Assembly (NCBI GenBank): GCA_016201085.1
Contig: JACQDO010000381.1
Span: 1-5,378 of the forward strand
Direction: 5' to 3'
DNA from: Hyphomicrobiales bacterium
Lineage (GTDB): Bacteria; Pseudomonadota; Alphaproteobacteria; Rhizobiales; Xanthobacteraceae
Length of the DNA stretch: 5,378 bases
Of this stretch, positions 1 through 5,292 are shown piece after piece. The stretch's first letter is position 1. Each line of letters begins with the position of its first letter. Below the pieces are notes generated by a model. The model was not told the DNA's origin. It ran no database searches and saw nothing but the letters and a program-made list of their open reading frames with translations. The translations under genes were made by a program, and so were the position numbers.

Positions 1-42
1 CACATGATATGGTATCAACCTCAGTTCCACACCAGCGGTTCC

Positions 43-624
43 ATGTTCAGCGTCATCATCGCCAGCCACGAATCGGAACGCACGCTGGTGCCGACTTTGG
101 CGGCGCTGGTAACCGGCGCCACCGCCGGCCTGCTCGGCGAGGTGGTCGTGGCCGATGCCGGCTCGCGCGACGCCACCGCCGAGATCGCCGATATCGCCGG
201 CTGTCGCATCGTCAGTTCCGACGCGTCGCTGGGGGCGCGGCTGAAGGCGGCTGCGGCCAGCACGCGCACGCCCTGGCTCATGTTCCTGCGCGCAGGCCTC
301 GTGCCGGAGCCGGGCTGGATCGTGGCCGCCGATGCCTTCATGCAGGCGACCGACGCGCTGGATGGCGCGGCGCGCGCCGCCGTGTTCCGCCCACCGGCTG
401 CGGCCGACCTGCTGCGGCCGGGACTGGCGGAAGTGATGGCGCTGCTGCGCGTGGCGTTCGGCGGCGGGCCCAGGCCCGAGCAGGGTCTGCTGATCGCGCG
501 GCGTTTCTACGACGCGGTCGGCGGTCACCCGCCGCAGGAGGACGCCGAGGCGGCGCTGCTGCGCCAGATCGGCCGCCGGCGCATCGCCATGCTGCCGAGC
601 GCGGCACGTTTCTCGCCCCGATGA
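43..624 (+). CDS. Glycosyltransferase family 2-like protein (GT-A fold)
   Basis: This 193-residue protein resembles short family-2 glycosyltransferases of the TIGR04283 type, which transfer a sugar from a nucleotide sugar; the acceptor cannot be told. The N-terminus has the GT-A first strand (FSVIIASHESERTL, residues 2-15), followed by VVVADAGSRDAT (34-45) with Asp38 and Asp43, the usual nucleotide-binding acidic residues. A late block QGLLIARRFYDAVGGHP (147-163) and EDAEAALLRQIGRRR (166-180) match the family's acceptor-side and ED motifs. The central DXD position, normally like FLHAD, reads FLRAG (81-85), so the metal-binding aspartate is missing. I chose the ATG at 43 because the fold starts there directly; an in-frame ATG at 4 would add 13 residues without family character. 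No good ribosome binding site is seen before either. There is no membrane segment, so it is probably cytoplasmic. I am confident of the family and unsure of activity. Confidence 0.8.
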   Translation: MFSVIIASHESERTLVPTLAALVTGATAGLLGEVVVADAGSRDATAEIADIAGCRIVSSDASLGARLKAAAASTRTPWLMFLRAGLVPEPGWIVAADAFMQATDALDGAARAAVFRPPAAADLLRPGLAEVMALLRVAFGGGPRPEQGLLIARRFYDAVGGHPPQEDAEAALLRQIGRRRIAMLPSAARFSPR

Positions 625-648
625 GATACTTGACTTTGTCAAGTATCT
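624..648. promoter_or_regulatory. Perfect inverted repeat, probable MarR operator
   Basis: AGATACTTGAC (624-634), a three-base centre TTT, then GTCAAGTATCT (638-648) form a perfect 11-bp inverted repeat. It starts at the last base of the glycosyltransferase stop codon and ends 16 bases before the MarR-GNAT start codon. MarR dimers bind palindromes of about this size, commonly next to their own gene. The arm also supplies a TTGACT -35 box (630-635), so bound protein would cover the promoter. The symmetry is seen in the sequence; the identity of the binder is inferred. There is no following T tract, so it is not a good intrinsic terminator. Confidence 0.75.
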
Positions 649-658
649 GACCGATTTT
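630..658 (+). promoter_or_regulatory. Candidate promoter of the MarR-GNAT gene
   Basis: TTGACT (630-635) is a good -35 element. After 17 bases comes GATTTT (653-658), a weak -10 with three of six consensus bases. Initiation about seven bases later would fall at or beside the ATG at 665, giving a leaderless or nearly leaderless transcript. That agrees with the lack of a Shine-Dalgarno sequence before this start. The -35 lies inside the inverted repeat, as expected for autorepression. Confidence 0.4.
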
Positions 659-664
659 GCCGGC

Positions 665-1606
665 ATGACCGCCGCCGGCCCGCAACGCATCGCCGCGGTG
701 CGCCGCTTCAACCGCTTCTACACGCGGCAGATCGGCGCGCTGCGTAAGACTTATCTGAACAGCCCCTACTCGTTGGGGGAAATGCGCGTGCTGTACGAGA
801 TCGCGCAAGGTGGCAAAATTGGCGAGCGTCCTACCGCCAGCGACGTCGCGTGCGCGCTCGATCTCGACGCCGGCTACCTTTCGCGCGTGCTGCGCAATTT
901 CGACAAGCGCGGACTGATCTCGCGCAAGACGTCGACCAAGGACGCGCGCCAGAGCCATCTCGCACTCACCGCGCGCGGACAAAAGATGTTCGCGCCGCAC
1001 GAACGGCGCTCGCAGCGCGATGTCGCCAATATGCTCGGCAAGTTGCGCGACGGCGACCAAACACAACTGGTCGCGGCGATGGGGGCGATCGAGACGCTGC
1101 TCGGCGCAGCGCCGAGCGACGCGCCGCGCGCCTATAGCTTACGCGAACCGCGGCACGGCGATTTCGGCTGGATCGTGGCGCGCCACGCCGAGCTTTACGC
1201 GCAGGAATACGGCTGGGGCGAGCCGTTCGAGGGCCTGTGCGCGCAGATCGTCGCCGATTTCGTCAACAAATACGACGCCAAGCGCGAGCGCTGCTGGATC
1301 GCCGAGATGAACGGCGAGAATGTCGGCTGCGTGCTGCTGGTGAAAGATAAACCTAGCGTCGCGCGCATCCGCCTGCTGCTGGTCGACCCCAAGGCGCGCG
1401 GGCTCGGGCTCGGGTCGCGGCTCACCGAGGAATGCGTCAAGTTCGCGCGCGCAATTGGCTACCGGAAAGTCACGCTGTGGACGCACAGCATCCTTGCCGC
1501 CGCGCGCCACTGCTACGAGAAGGCCGGCTTCAAACTGATGCGCACCGACAGGCATAAAAGTTGGGGCCGGCCGGTCGTCAGCGAGCACTGGGATTTGCAG
1601 TTGTAG
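665..1606 (+). CDS. Fused MarR-family regulator / GNAT N-acetyltransferase
   Basis: This 313-residue two-domain protein belongs to a fusion family common in soil alphaproteobacteria. Residues 8-145 form a MarR winged helix: a dimerisation helix (AAVRRFNRFYTRQIGAL, 10-26), the YSLGEMRVLYEIA block (35-47), the helix-turn-helix around 58-84 (ASDVACALDLDAGYLSRVL), and a wing at about 88-102 containing KDAR. Residues 156-310 form a GNAT acetyltransferase. The acetyl-CoA pyrophosphate loop RGLGLG is at 245-250 after RIRLLLVDP, and the late motif HCYEKAGFKLM (282-292) is typical. It should bind DNA as a dimer and may acetylate a small molecule or protein; neither ligand nor substrate can be read from sequence. 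The start at 665 places the family's RRFNRFYT block at residues 13-20, where it normally lies. A perfect palindrome immediately upstream suggests autoregulation. Its stop is one base from that of moaB on the other strand. Confidence 0.93.
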   Translation: MTAAGPQRIAAVRRFNRFYTRQIGALRKTYLNSPYSLGEMRVLYEIAQGGKIGERPTASDVACALDLDAGYLSRVLRNFDKRGLISRKTSTKDARQSHLALTARGQKMFAPHERRSQRDVANMLGKLRDGDQTQLVAAMGAIETLLGAAPSDAPRAYSLREPRHGDFGWIVARHAELYAQEYGWGEPFEGLCAQIVADFVNKYDAKRERCWIAEMNGENVGCVLLVKDKPSVARIRLLLVDPKARGLGLGSRLTEECVKFARAIGYRKVTLWTHSILAAARHCYEKAGFKLMRTDRHKSWGRPVVSEHWDLQL

Positions 1607-1607
1607 C

Positions 1608-2171
1608 TTACGCTGTGGCTCCCTTCGCCTTCGGCCGCCGCAGGTGCTCATCCAGCCGCGGCAGGATCTCGACGAAATTACACGGCCGGTAGCGATAATC
1701 GAGCTGGTGCACCAGGATCTCGTCCCAGGCATCCTTGCAGGCGCCGGGCGAGCCCGGCAGGCAGAAGATGTAGGTCGCATTGGCGACGCCGGCGGTAGCG
1801 CGCGTCTGGATCGCCGAGGTGCCGATCTTCTTCTCGCTCACCAGCAGGAACATGGTCGAGAAGCCGTCCATTTTCTTTTCGAACAGCGGCTCGACCGCCT
1901 CCGGCGTCACGTCGCGGCCGGTAAAACCGGTACCGCCGGTGGTGATCACCACGTCGATGAATTTGTCCTCGATCCAGTCCTTCACGTGCCGGCGGATTTT
2001 CTTGACGTCGTCTTTGACGATGGCGCGTTCGGCCAGCACATGGCCGGCGGCGCGGATGCGTTCGACCAGTGTGTTGCCGGACTTGTCGTCGGCGAGCTCG
2101 CGCGTGTCGGATACGGTCAGCACCGCGATTTTTAAAGGCACGAATTGGCGGGTTTCGTCGAGGCCGGGCAT
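1608..2171 (-). CDS. moaB: Molybdenum cofactor biosynthesis protein B (MogA/MoaB family)
   Basis: MogA/MoaB proteins bind molybdopterin and, in the active members, adenylylate it before molybdenum insertion in the cytoplasm. The 187-residue product has the full fold: IAVLTVSDTRE (15-25), a conserved DDKSGNTLVERI stretch (28-39), the molybdopterin-binding loop TTGGTGFTGRDVTPEA (77-92) with Asp87, GFSTMF (103-108), the IGTSAIQTRATAGV block (116-129), and LPGSPGACKDAWDEIL (138-153). The near-C-terminal RPCNF (162-166) matches E. coli MoaB closely, and the length is normal for MoaB with short N- and C-terminal extensions. The start gives MPGLDETRQFVPLKIAV, which fits the family. No strong ribosome binding site precedes it. 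No other cofactor gene is in the window, so it is not in a moa operon here. It is transcribed divergently from the tyrosinase and convergently with the MarR-GNAT gene. Confidence 0.95.
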   Translation of the reverse strand: MPGLDETRQFVPLKIAVLTVSDTRELADDKSGNTLVERIRAAGHVLAERAIVKDDVKKIRRHVKDWIEDKFIDVVITTGGTGFTGRDVTPEAVEPLFEKKMDGFSTMFLLVSEKKIGTSAIQTRATAGVANATYIFCLPGSPGACKDAWDEILVHQLDYRYRPCNFVEILPRLDEHLRRPKAKGATA

Positions 2172-2200
2172 CGCGAACCGTTATTGTTCCAGCATGGAAG

Positions 2201-2229
2201 AAACTCACCTGCGGCCGTTGCCGTGTCAA
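2201..2229 (-). promoter_or_regulatory. Candidate moaB promoter
   Basis: On the minus strand a perfect TTGACA lies at 2229-2224. The -10 region 17 bases on is poor (GAGTTT, 2206-2201). Initiation near 2194 would give a leader of about 23 bases. Only the -35 is convincing. Confidence 0.3.
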
Positions 2230-2236
2230 ATCGGCA

Positions 2237-2253
2237 TCGGCCGACCGCGTCGG
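2237..2253. repeat. Short overlapping palindromes between the divergent genes
   Basis: TCGGCCGA (2237-2244) is an 8-bp palindrome. It overlaps CCGAC-CGC-GTCGG (2241-2253), a 5-bp inverted repeat with a three-base centre. They sit between the candidate promoters of moaB and the tyrosinase, where an operator could lie. Arms this short in GC-rich DNA can arise by chance. Confidence 0.25.
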
Positions 2254-2290
2254 TTTGCAAAATAAATCGTTGCCGTCCCGAAATAGGTCA

Positions 2291-2319
2291 TTGGTTTTTT
2301 CTCTTGATGGTTGTATTCT
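2291..2319 (+). promoter_or_regulatory. Candidate tyrosinase promoter
   Basis: TTGGTT (2291-2296) and TATTCT (2314-2319) are separated by exactly 17 bases, in the most AT-rich part of the divergent intergenic region. Matches to consensus are three and four of six. Initiation near 2326 would give a leader of about 34 bases that contains the strong ribosome binding site. The two-gene tyrosinase operon would start here. Confidence 0.4.
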
Positions 2320-2346
2320 AAACGATTGCACGTCAGTCCGACTCGG

Positions 2347-2351
2347 GGAGG
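2347..2351 (+). promoter_or_regulatory. Ribosome binding site deciding the tyrosinase start
   Basis: GGAGG lies eight bases before the ATG at 2360. The reading frame is open back to 2069, but this site and the twin-arginine signal peptide directly after the ATG at 2360 fix the true start. Confidence 0.85.
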
Positions 2352-2359
2352 GTACGCTC

Positions 2360-3790
2360 ATGCATAACTTTGACAGACGTACATTGTTGCAAGGCGGTGC
2401 GGCCGTCGCACTCGTCACCACAGTGCCAACAACGGAGGCGCTGGCCGCAACCGTCACACGCCGCAGCATCGCCTCACTTGCGCTCAACAGCCCCACGCTG
2501 AACTCCTATCGCAAGGCGGTCGCCGCCATGAAGGCGCTACCGTCATCCGACCCGCGCAACTGGACCAAGCAGGCGCAAATCCACCTCAACCACTGTCCGC
2601 ACGGCAACTGGTATTTCCTGCCCTGGCATCGCGCTTACCTGCATGCCTTCGAGAAGCTGTGCCAGCAGCTCTCCGGCGACCCGAACTTCGCGCTGCCTTA
2701 CTGGGACTGGACCGCCAATCCGCAATTGCCGGCGGCCTTCGCGACGCCGACCTATAACGGGCAGCCCAATCCACTGTTCAACAACACACGCAACTCACAA
2801 ACCGTCAGCATCCCGGCGAGCGTGGCGGGGCCGTCGGTGATGTCCGGGATTTATGCCGAAACCAATTTCCAGGCCTTCGGCAGCGCCATGCCCACTGGCC
2901 AGAACAGCACGGCGCCGACTTGGCAGCGCGCACCCGGCAGTTATGGATCGCTTGAAGGCGGGCCACATAACTCCGTGCATGGCATCGTCGGCGGCGAGAT
3001 GGCCACCTACATGTCGCCGCTCGATGCGATCTTCTGGCTGCATCACTGCAATATCGATCGGATCTGGGACCGCTGGAACAATCTCGGGCGCGCGAATACG
3101 ACCAATAACCTGTGGCGCACTTTCGCGTTCAACGGCAATTTCGTCCTGCCCTCCGGCGCCAACGGCACTACGCCGTATAACCCAACGGTCGCCAGCGTGC
3201 TCAGCATCCTCGCGCTTGAATATCGATACGACTCGCCACTGGTGGCGCGGCTGTCGGCGGCGCCGGTGCTTGCCAAATTCGTCGACCTGAATAAGCCGTT
3301 ACACCTGATACAGGCCGACGTCATCGGGCCGGCAAAGATAAACACAGCGCTCGTTACTAAGGTGGCGCTGCGCGCGCCACAGGTTCAGGCGCTCATTGCG
3401 GCGGTGCGTCCGATGACCGAGCTCACTGCCGCCGCAACCAAGGAAACGCGAGCGACGGGCCGGGTGATCGCGACCATTCGCGACATAGAACCGCCTATGC
3501 AGGGCAATGCCAGCGTTCGCGTTTTCGTGAATTGTGCTTACCTGACGGCCGAGACACCGATCGAGGACCGGCATTACGCAGGCTCATTCAGCTTCTTCGG
3601 CATCGGTCACGACGAGCAGCATGGCAAGCTTTCTTACATCATCGACATCACCAACACCGTCGCAAAGCTGCAGCACGCCGGCGAGGACGTGTCGAATGAG
3701 ATCAACGTTCAATTGATGCCGGTGGCATTGCCGGGAGTTACGCCGGCGAGCGACTTCAAGCCTGGTAAAGTGGAGGTCGCCATATTCTAA
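2360..3790 (+). CDS. Tat-exported tyrosinase / polyphenol oxidase with KFDV-like C-terminal domain
   Basis: This 476-residue type-3 copper enzyme should oxidise phenols to o-quinones with O2. Residues 1-30 are a probable Tat signal (FDRRTLLQ at 4-11, then AAVALV and a likely cut after EALA), so it would fold and take up copper before export. The CuA site is 75-98: His75, Cys79-Pro-His81, then FLPWHR with His90 and Glu98, fitting the tyrosinase signature H-x4-F-L-x-W-H-R. CuB is His203, His207 and His229 within DAIFWLHHCNID (222-233), where the usual D-P is D-A. Cys79-x-His81 is spaced like the fungal thioether bridge. Glu199 (four before His203) and Asn204 sit where plant and bacterial enzymes carry the water-keeper Glu and activity-controlling Asn, which suggests monophenolase ability. 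YRY (288-290) resembles the plant Y-x-Y motif ending the catalytic domain. Residues 366-476 (RVFVN, AGSF, final GKVEVAIF) resemble the PPO1_KFDV domain, which shields the active site in latent plant enzymes. No copper chaperone is adjacent. Confidence 0.93.
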   Translation: MHNFDRRTLLQGGAAVALVTTVPTTEALAATVTRRSIASLALNSPTLNSYRKAVAAMKALPSSDPRNWTKQAQIHLNHCPHGNWYFLPWHRAYLHAFEKLCQQLSGDPNFALPYWDWTANPQLPAAFATPTYNGQPNPLFNNTRNSQTVSIPASVAGPSVMSGIYAETNFQAFGSAMPTGQNSTAPTWQRAPGSYGSLEGGPHNSVHGIVGGEMATYMSPLDAIFWLHHCNIDRIWDRWNNLGRANTTNNLWRTFAFNGNFVLPSGANGTTPYNPTVASVLSILALEYRYDSPLVARLSAAPVLAKFVDLNKPLHLIQADVIGPAKINTALVTKVALRAPQVQALIAAVRPMTELTAAATKETRATGRVIATIRDIEPPMQGNASVRVFVNCAYLTAETPIEDRHYAGSFSFFGIGHDEQHGKLSYIIDITNTVAKLQHAGEDVSNEINVQLMPVALPGVTPASDFKPGKVEVAIF

Positions 3791-3819
3791 CCCAATTGGT
3801 GGGTCGGCATGAGCGGCCT

Positions 3820-3825
3820 GGAGAG
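3820..3825 (+). promoter_or_regulatory. Ribosome binding site deciding the start of the small exported protein
   Basis: GGAGAG ends six bases before the ATG at 3832. This favours that start over an in-frame TTG at 3796, which lacks such a site and would put charged residues before the signal peptide. It is also better placed than the next ATG at 3841. Confidence 0.7.
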
Positions 3826-3831
3826 TTGTCG

Positions 3832-4323
3832 ATGCGAGCCATGATACGATGTTTGATCGCGGGAGCCGCCGCTCTGGCGGCTCTCGCGCTCAGCATATTT
3901 GGCGCCACATCACTGCGCGCCCAGGACGCCGAGGCGACCTCTACCATCGAGCGCGCAGCGACGTTGACCGTTCCGCGTCCAACCAGTCCCGACGAAGTCT
4001 ATCTCGATCTCTGGGTCAAAGCTTACACACCGCCGAGCCGCGGCGCGATCGAGGCGGTGGTATCGATCGGCCCCGCCGGCCACGATGCCGCGATCGAAGT
4101 CGGACGTTTCGCAGTGTTTCCATCCGAGCCATTCATCGCAACCGAAGTGAGCCGGCAGCGCGCCTATCGGTTCAATGCTGCGGCCGCGTTGCGCACGCTC
4201 AAAGCCAATGACAAATCCATCACTTTGCGCGTCACGTTGGTCTCGCTCATTGCGGACATTCCGGCCGAAGGGGCCAAGCTGTTGCTCGGCAAGGCCACCT
4301 TTACGACAGCTCTCGTTCGTTAA
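3832..4323 (+). CDS. Small exported protein, putative stand-alone KFDV-like partner of the tyrosinase
   Basis: I do not recognise a named family with certainty. The 163-residue product has a Sec-type signal peptide (Arg2 and Arg6, hydrophobic 8-24, likely cut after LRA at 30). The mature part of about 133 residues is rich in alternating beta-type sequence. It follows the tyrosinase by 41 bases with no terminator between, so the two are probably co-transcribed. Read along its length it parallels the tyrosinase C-terminal domain: DLWVK (59-63) to RVFVN (387-391), GRFAVF (91-96) to GSFSFF (408-413), LRVTLVSL (132-139) to INVQLMPV (448-455), and GK (153-154) to GK (469-470). The last two landmarks are 19 residues apart in both. 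I infer a distant copy of that domain that may cover or stabilise the enzyme. The mature chain has one histidine and no cysteine, so a copper-ferrying role like MelC1 is not supported. Its stop overlaps that of ypfJ. Confidence 0.8.
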   Translation: MRAMIRCLIAGAAALAALALSIFGATSLRAQDAEATSTIERAATLTVPRPTSPDEVYLDLWVKAYTPPSRGAIEAVVSIGPAGHDAAIEVGRFAVFPSEPFIATEVSRQRAYRFNAAAALRTLKANDKSITLRVTLVSLIADIPAEGAKLLLGKATFTTALVR

Positions 4324-5234
4324 AGCTGCACCGCCCGGAACGTGTTGCAGGCCGCCAGCTTGCCCTGCGTGAAGCCGTTCATGAACCAGCGTTTGCGCTG
4401 CTCGGCCGAACCGTGGGTGAAAGCGTCCGGCACGACACTTCGCCCGGCGTTTCTTTGCAGCGTATCGTCGCCGATGGCCGATGCGGTCTGCAAGGCCGCA
4501 TCGATGTCGCCGGGATCGAGAAATTGCTTGCTCTGCTCGGAGCGTTTCGCCCAGATGCCGGCGAAGCAATCGGCCTGCAATTCGACCCGCACCTGGATGC
4601 GGTTGGCCGCCGCCTTGTCGCCGGCGGCGCGTTGCTCGGACTGCGCCTTCGGCAAGGTGCCGAGCAGGTTCTGCACGTGATGGCCGACCTCGTGCGCGAT
4701 CACATAGGCCTGCGAGAATTTGCAGGCCTTGCCCTGGCAGCCTTTGAAGCGAGTCTCGATCGCCCGGAAGAACGAGGTGTCGAGATAGATGCGCCTGTCG
4801 TTCGGGCAGTAGAACGGACCCATCGCGGCCTGCGCGAAACCGCAGCCGCCCTGCACCGAGCCGGCGAACAGCCGCAGCTTGGGCGCGCGGTATTGTTGGC
4901 CGCCTTCCTGGAAAACCTTGTTCCATGTGTCTTCGGTATTGCCGAGCACGGCTGCGACAAAATCGCCCGCCTGGTCCTTGGGCAGACCGGTGCGCCGGCT
5001 GGGCGGCCGATAGGGCTGCTGATATTGCGAGCCGCCGCCGCGGCTGGCCATCTCGGCGCCGCCGATCAGCACGCTTGGATCGATACCGAGCGCCCAGACG
5101 ATCAGGCCGAGCACCACGACCGTACCGATACCGAGCCCGCCGCCGCCGATCGGCAGCCCGAACCCGCCGCCGCCACCGCCGCCTTCGCGATCGTCCTCGA
5201 CATTGTCGCTGCGGCGGAAATCATCCCAGCGCAT
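4320..5234 (-). CDS. ypfJ: Neutral zinc metallopeptidase, YpfJ family, membrane anchored
   Basis: This 304-residue protein belongs to the YpfJ zinc-peptidase family (Pfam Zn_peptidase), whose physiological substrate is not established. Residues 1-17 are charged and open MRWDDFRRSDNVEDD, as in family members. A glycine-rich stretch (18-36) and one transmembrane helix (about 37-57) follow, so the catalytic domain (about 80-304) should lie in the periplasm. The zinc site is HEVGHH (181-186; His181, Glu182, His185) after AYVIA, and ELQADCFAG (218-226) supplies the likely third ligand region. CGFAQAAMGPFYCPND (131-146) and YLDTSFF (150-156) are family blocks. Cys131/Cys143 and Cys166/Cys171 could form disulfides in the periplasm. 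The final block has DAFTHGSAEQRKRWF (270-284) and FTQGKLAACNTF (288-299), typical of the family. GGAGGG seven bases before the ATG supports the start. It converges on the small exported protein with a 4-base overlap and seems functionally unrelated to it. Confidence 0.95.
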   Translation of the reverse strand: MRWDDFRRSDNVEDDREGGGGGGGFGLPIGGGGLGIGTVVVLGLIVWALGIDPSVLIGGAEMASRGGGSQYQQPYRPPSRRTGLPKDQAGDFVAAVLGNTEDTWNKVFQEGGQQYRAPKLRLFAGSVQGGCGFAQAAMGPFYCPNDRRIYLDTSFFRAIETRFKGCQGKACKFSQAYVIAHEVGHHVQNLLGTLPKAQSEQRAAGDKAAANRIQVRVELQADCFAGIWAKRSEQSKQFLDPGDIDAALQTASAIGDDTLQRNAGRSVVPDAFTHGSAEQRKRWFMNGFTQGKLAACNTFRAVQL

Positions 5235-5241
5235 TCAAAAG

Positions 5242-5247
5242 CCCTCC
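5242..5247 (-). promoter_or_regulatory. ypfJ: Ribosome binding site of ypfJ
   Basis: CCCTCC on the plus strand reads GGAGGG on the minus strand, seven bases before the ATG at 5234-5232. It is strong and supports the annotated start. Confidence 0.8.
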
Positions 5248-5262
5248 AAACAACGCATTACG

Positions 5263-5292
5263 ATCATTGCCGAAGCCGCTGTCTGCGTCCAA
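5263..5292 (-). promoter_or_regulatory. ypfJ: Weak candidate promoter of ypfJ
   Basis: On the minus strand TTGGAC (5292-5287) and AATGAT (5268-5263) are 18 bases apart, matching three and four of six consensus bases. Initiation near 5257 would give a leader of about 22 bases. The rest of the stretch to 5378 contains no gene I can support. Confidence 0.25.

Noticed and set aside
624..648. The palindrome as an intrinsic terminator of the glycosyltransferase gene
   Set aside because: The stem is AT-rich, the loop has only three bases and no run of T follows; operator is the better reading.
338..1066. A 242-residue minus-strand reading frame across the glycosyltransferase and regulator
   Set aside because: It is Arg/Ala-rich antisense of two well-supported genes, a usual by-product of GC-rich DNA.
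1644..2135. Plus-strand reading frame opposite moaB
   Set aside because: It mirrors moaB codons and has no recognisable motif or ribosome binding site.
2069..2359. An N-terminal extension of the tyrosinase of 97 residues
   Set aside because: It overlaps moaB on the other strand, is Arg/Cys-rich without family character, and the ribosome binding site and Tat signal start the protein at 2360.
3910..4926. A 338-residue minus-strand frame through the small exported gene and ypfJ
   Set aside because: Its product is Arg/Gly/Ala-rich and it lies in another frame of the clearly identified ypfJ.
5136..5183. Tandem CCG-type repeat
   Set aside because: It encodes the glycine runs at residues 18-24 and 30-33 of YpfJ, which are a normal low-complexity linker in this family.
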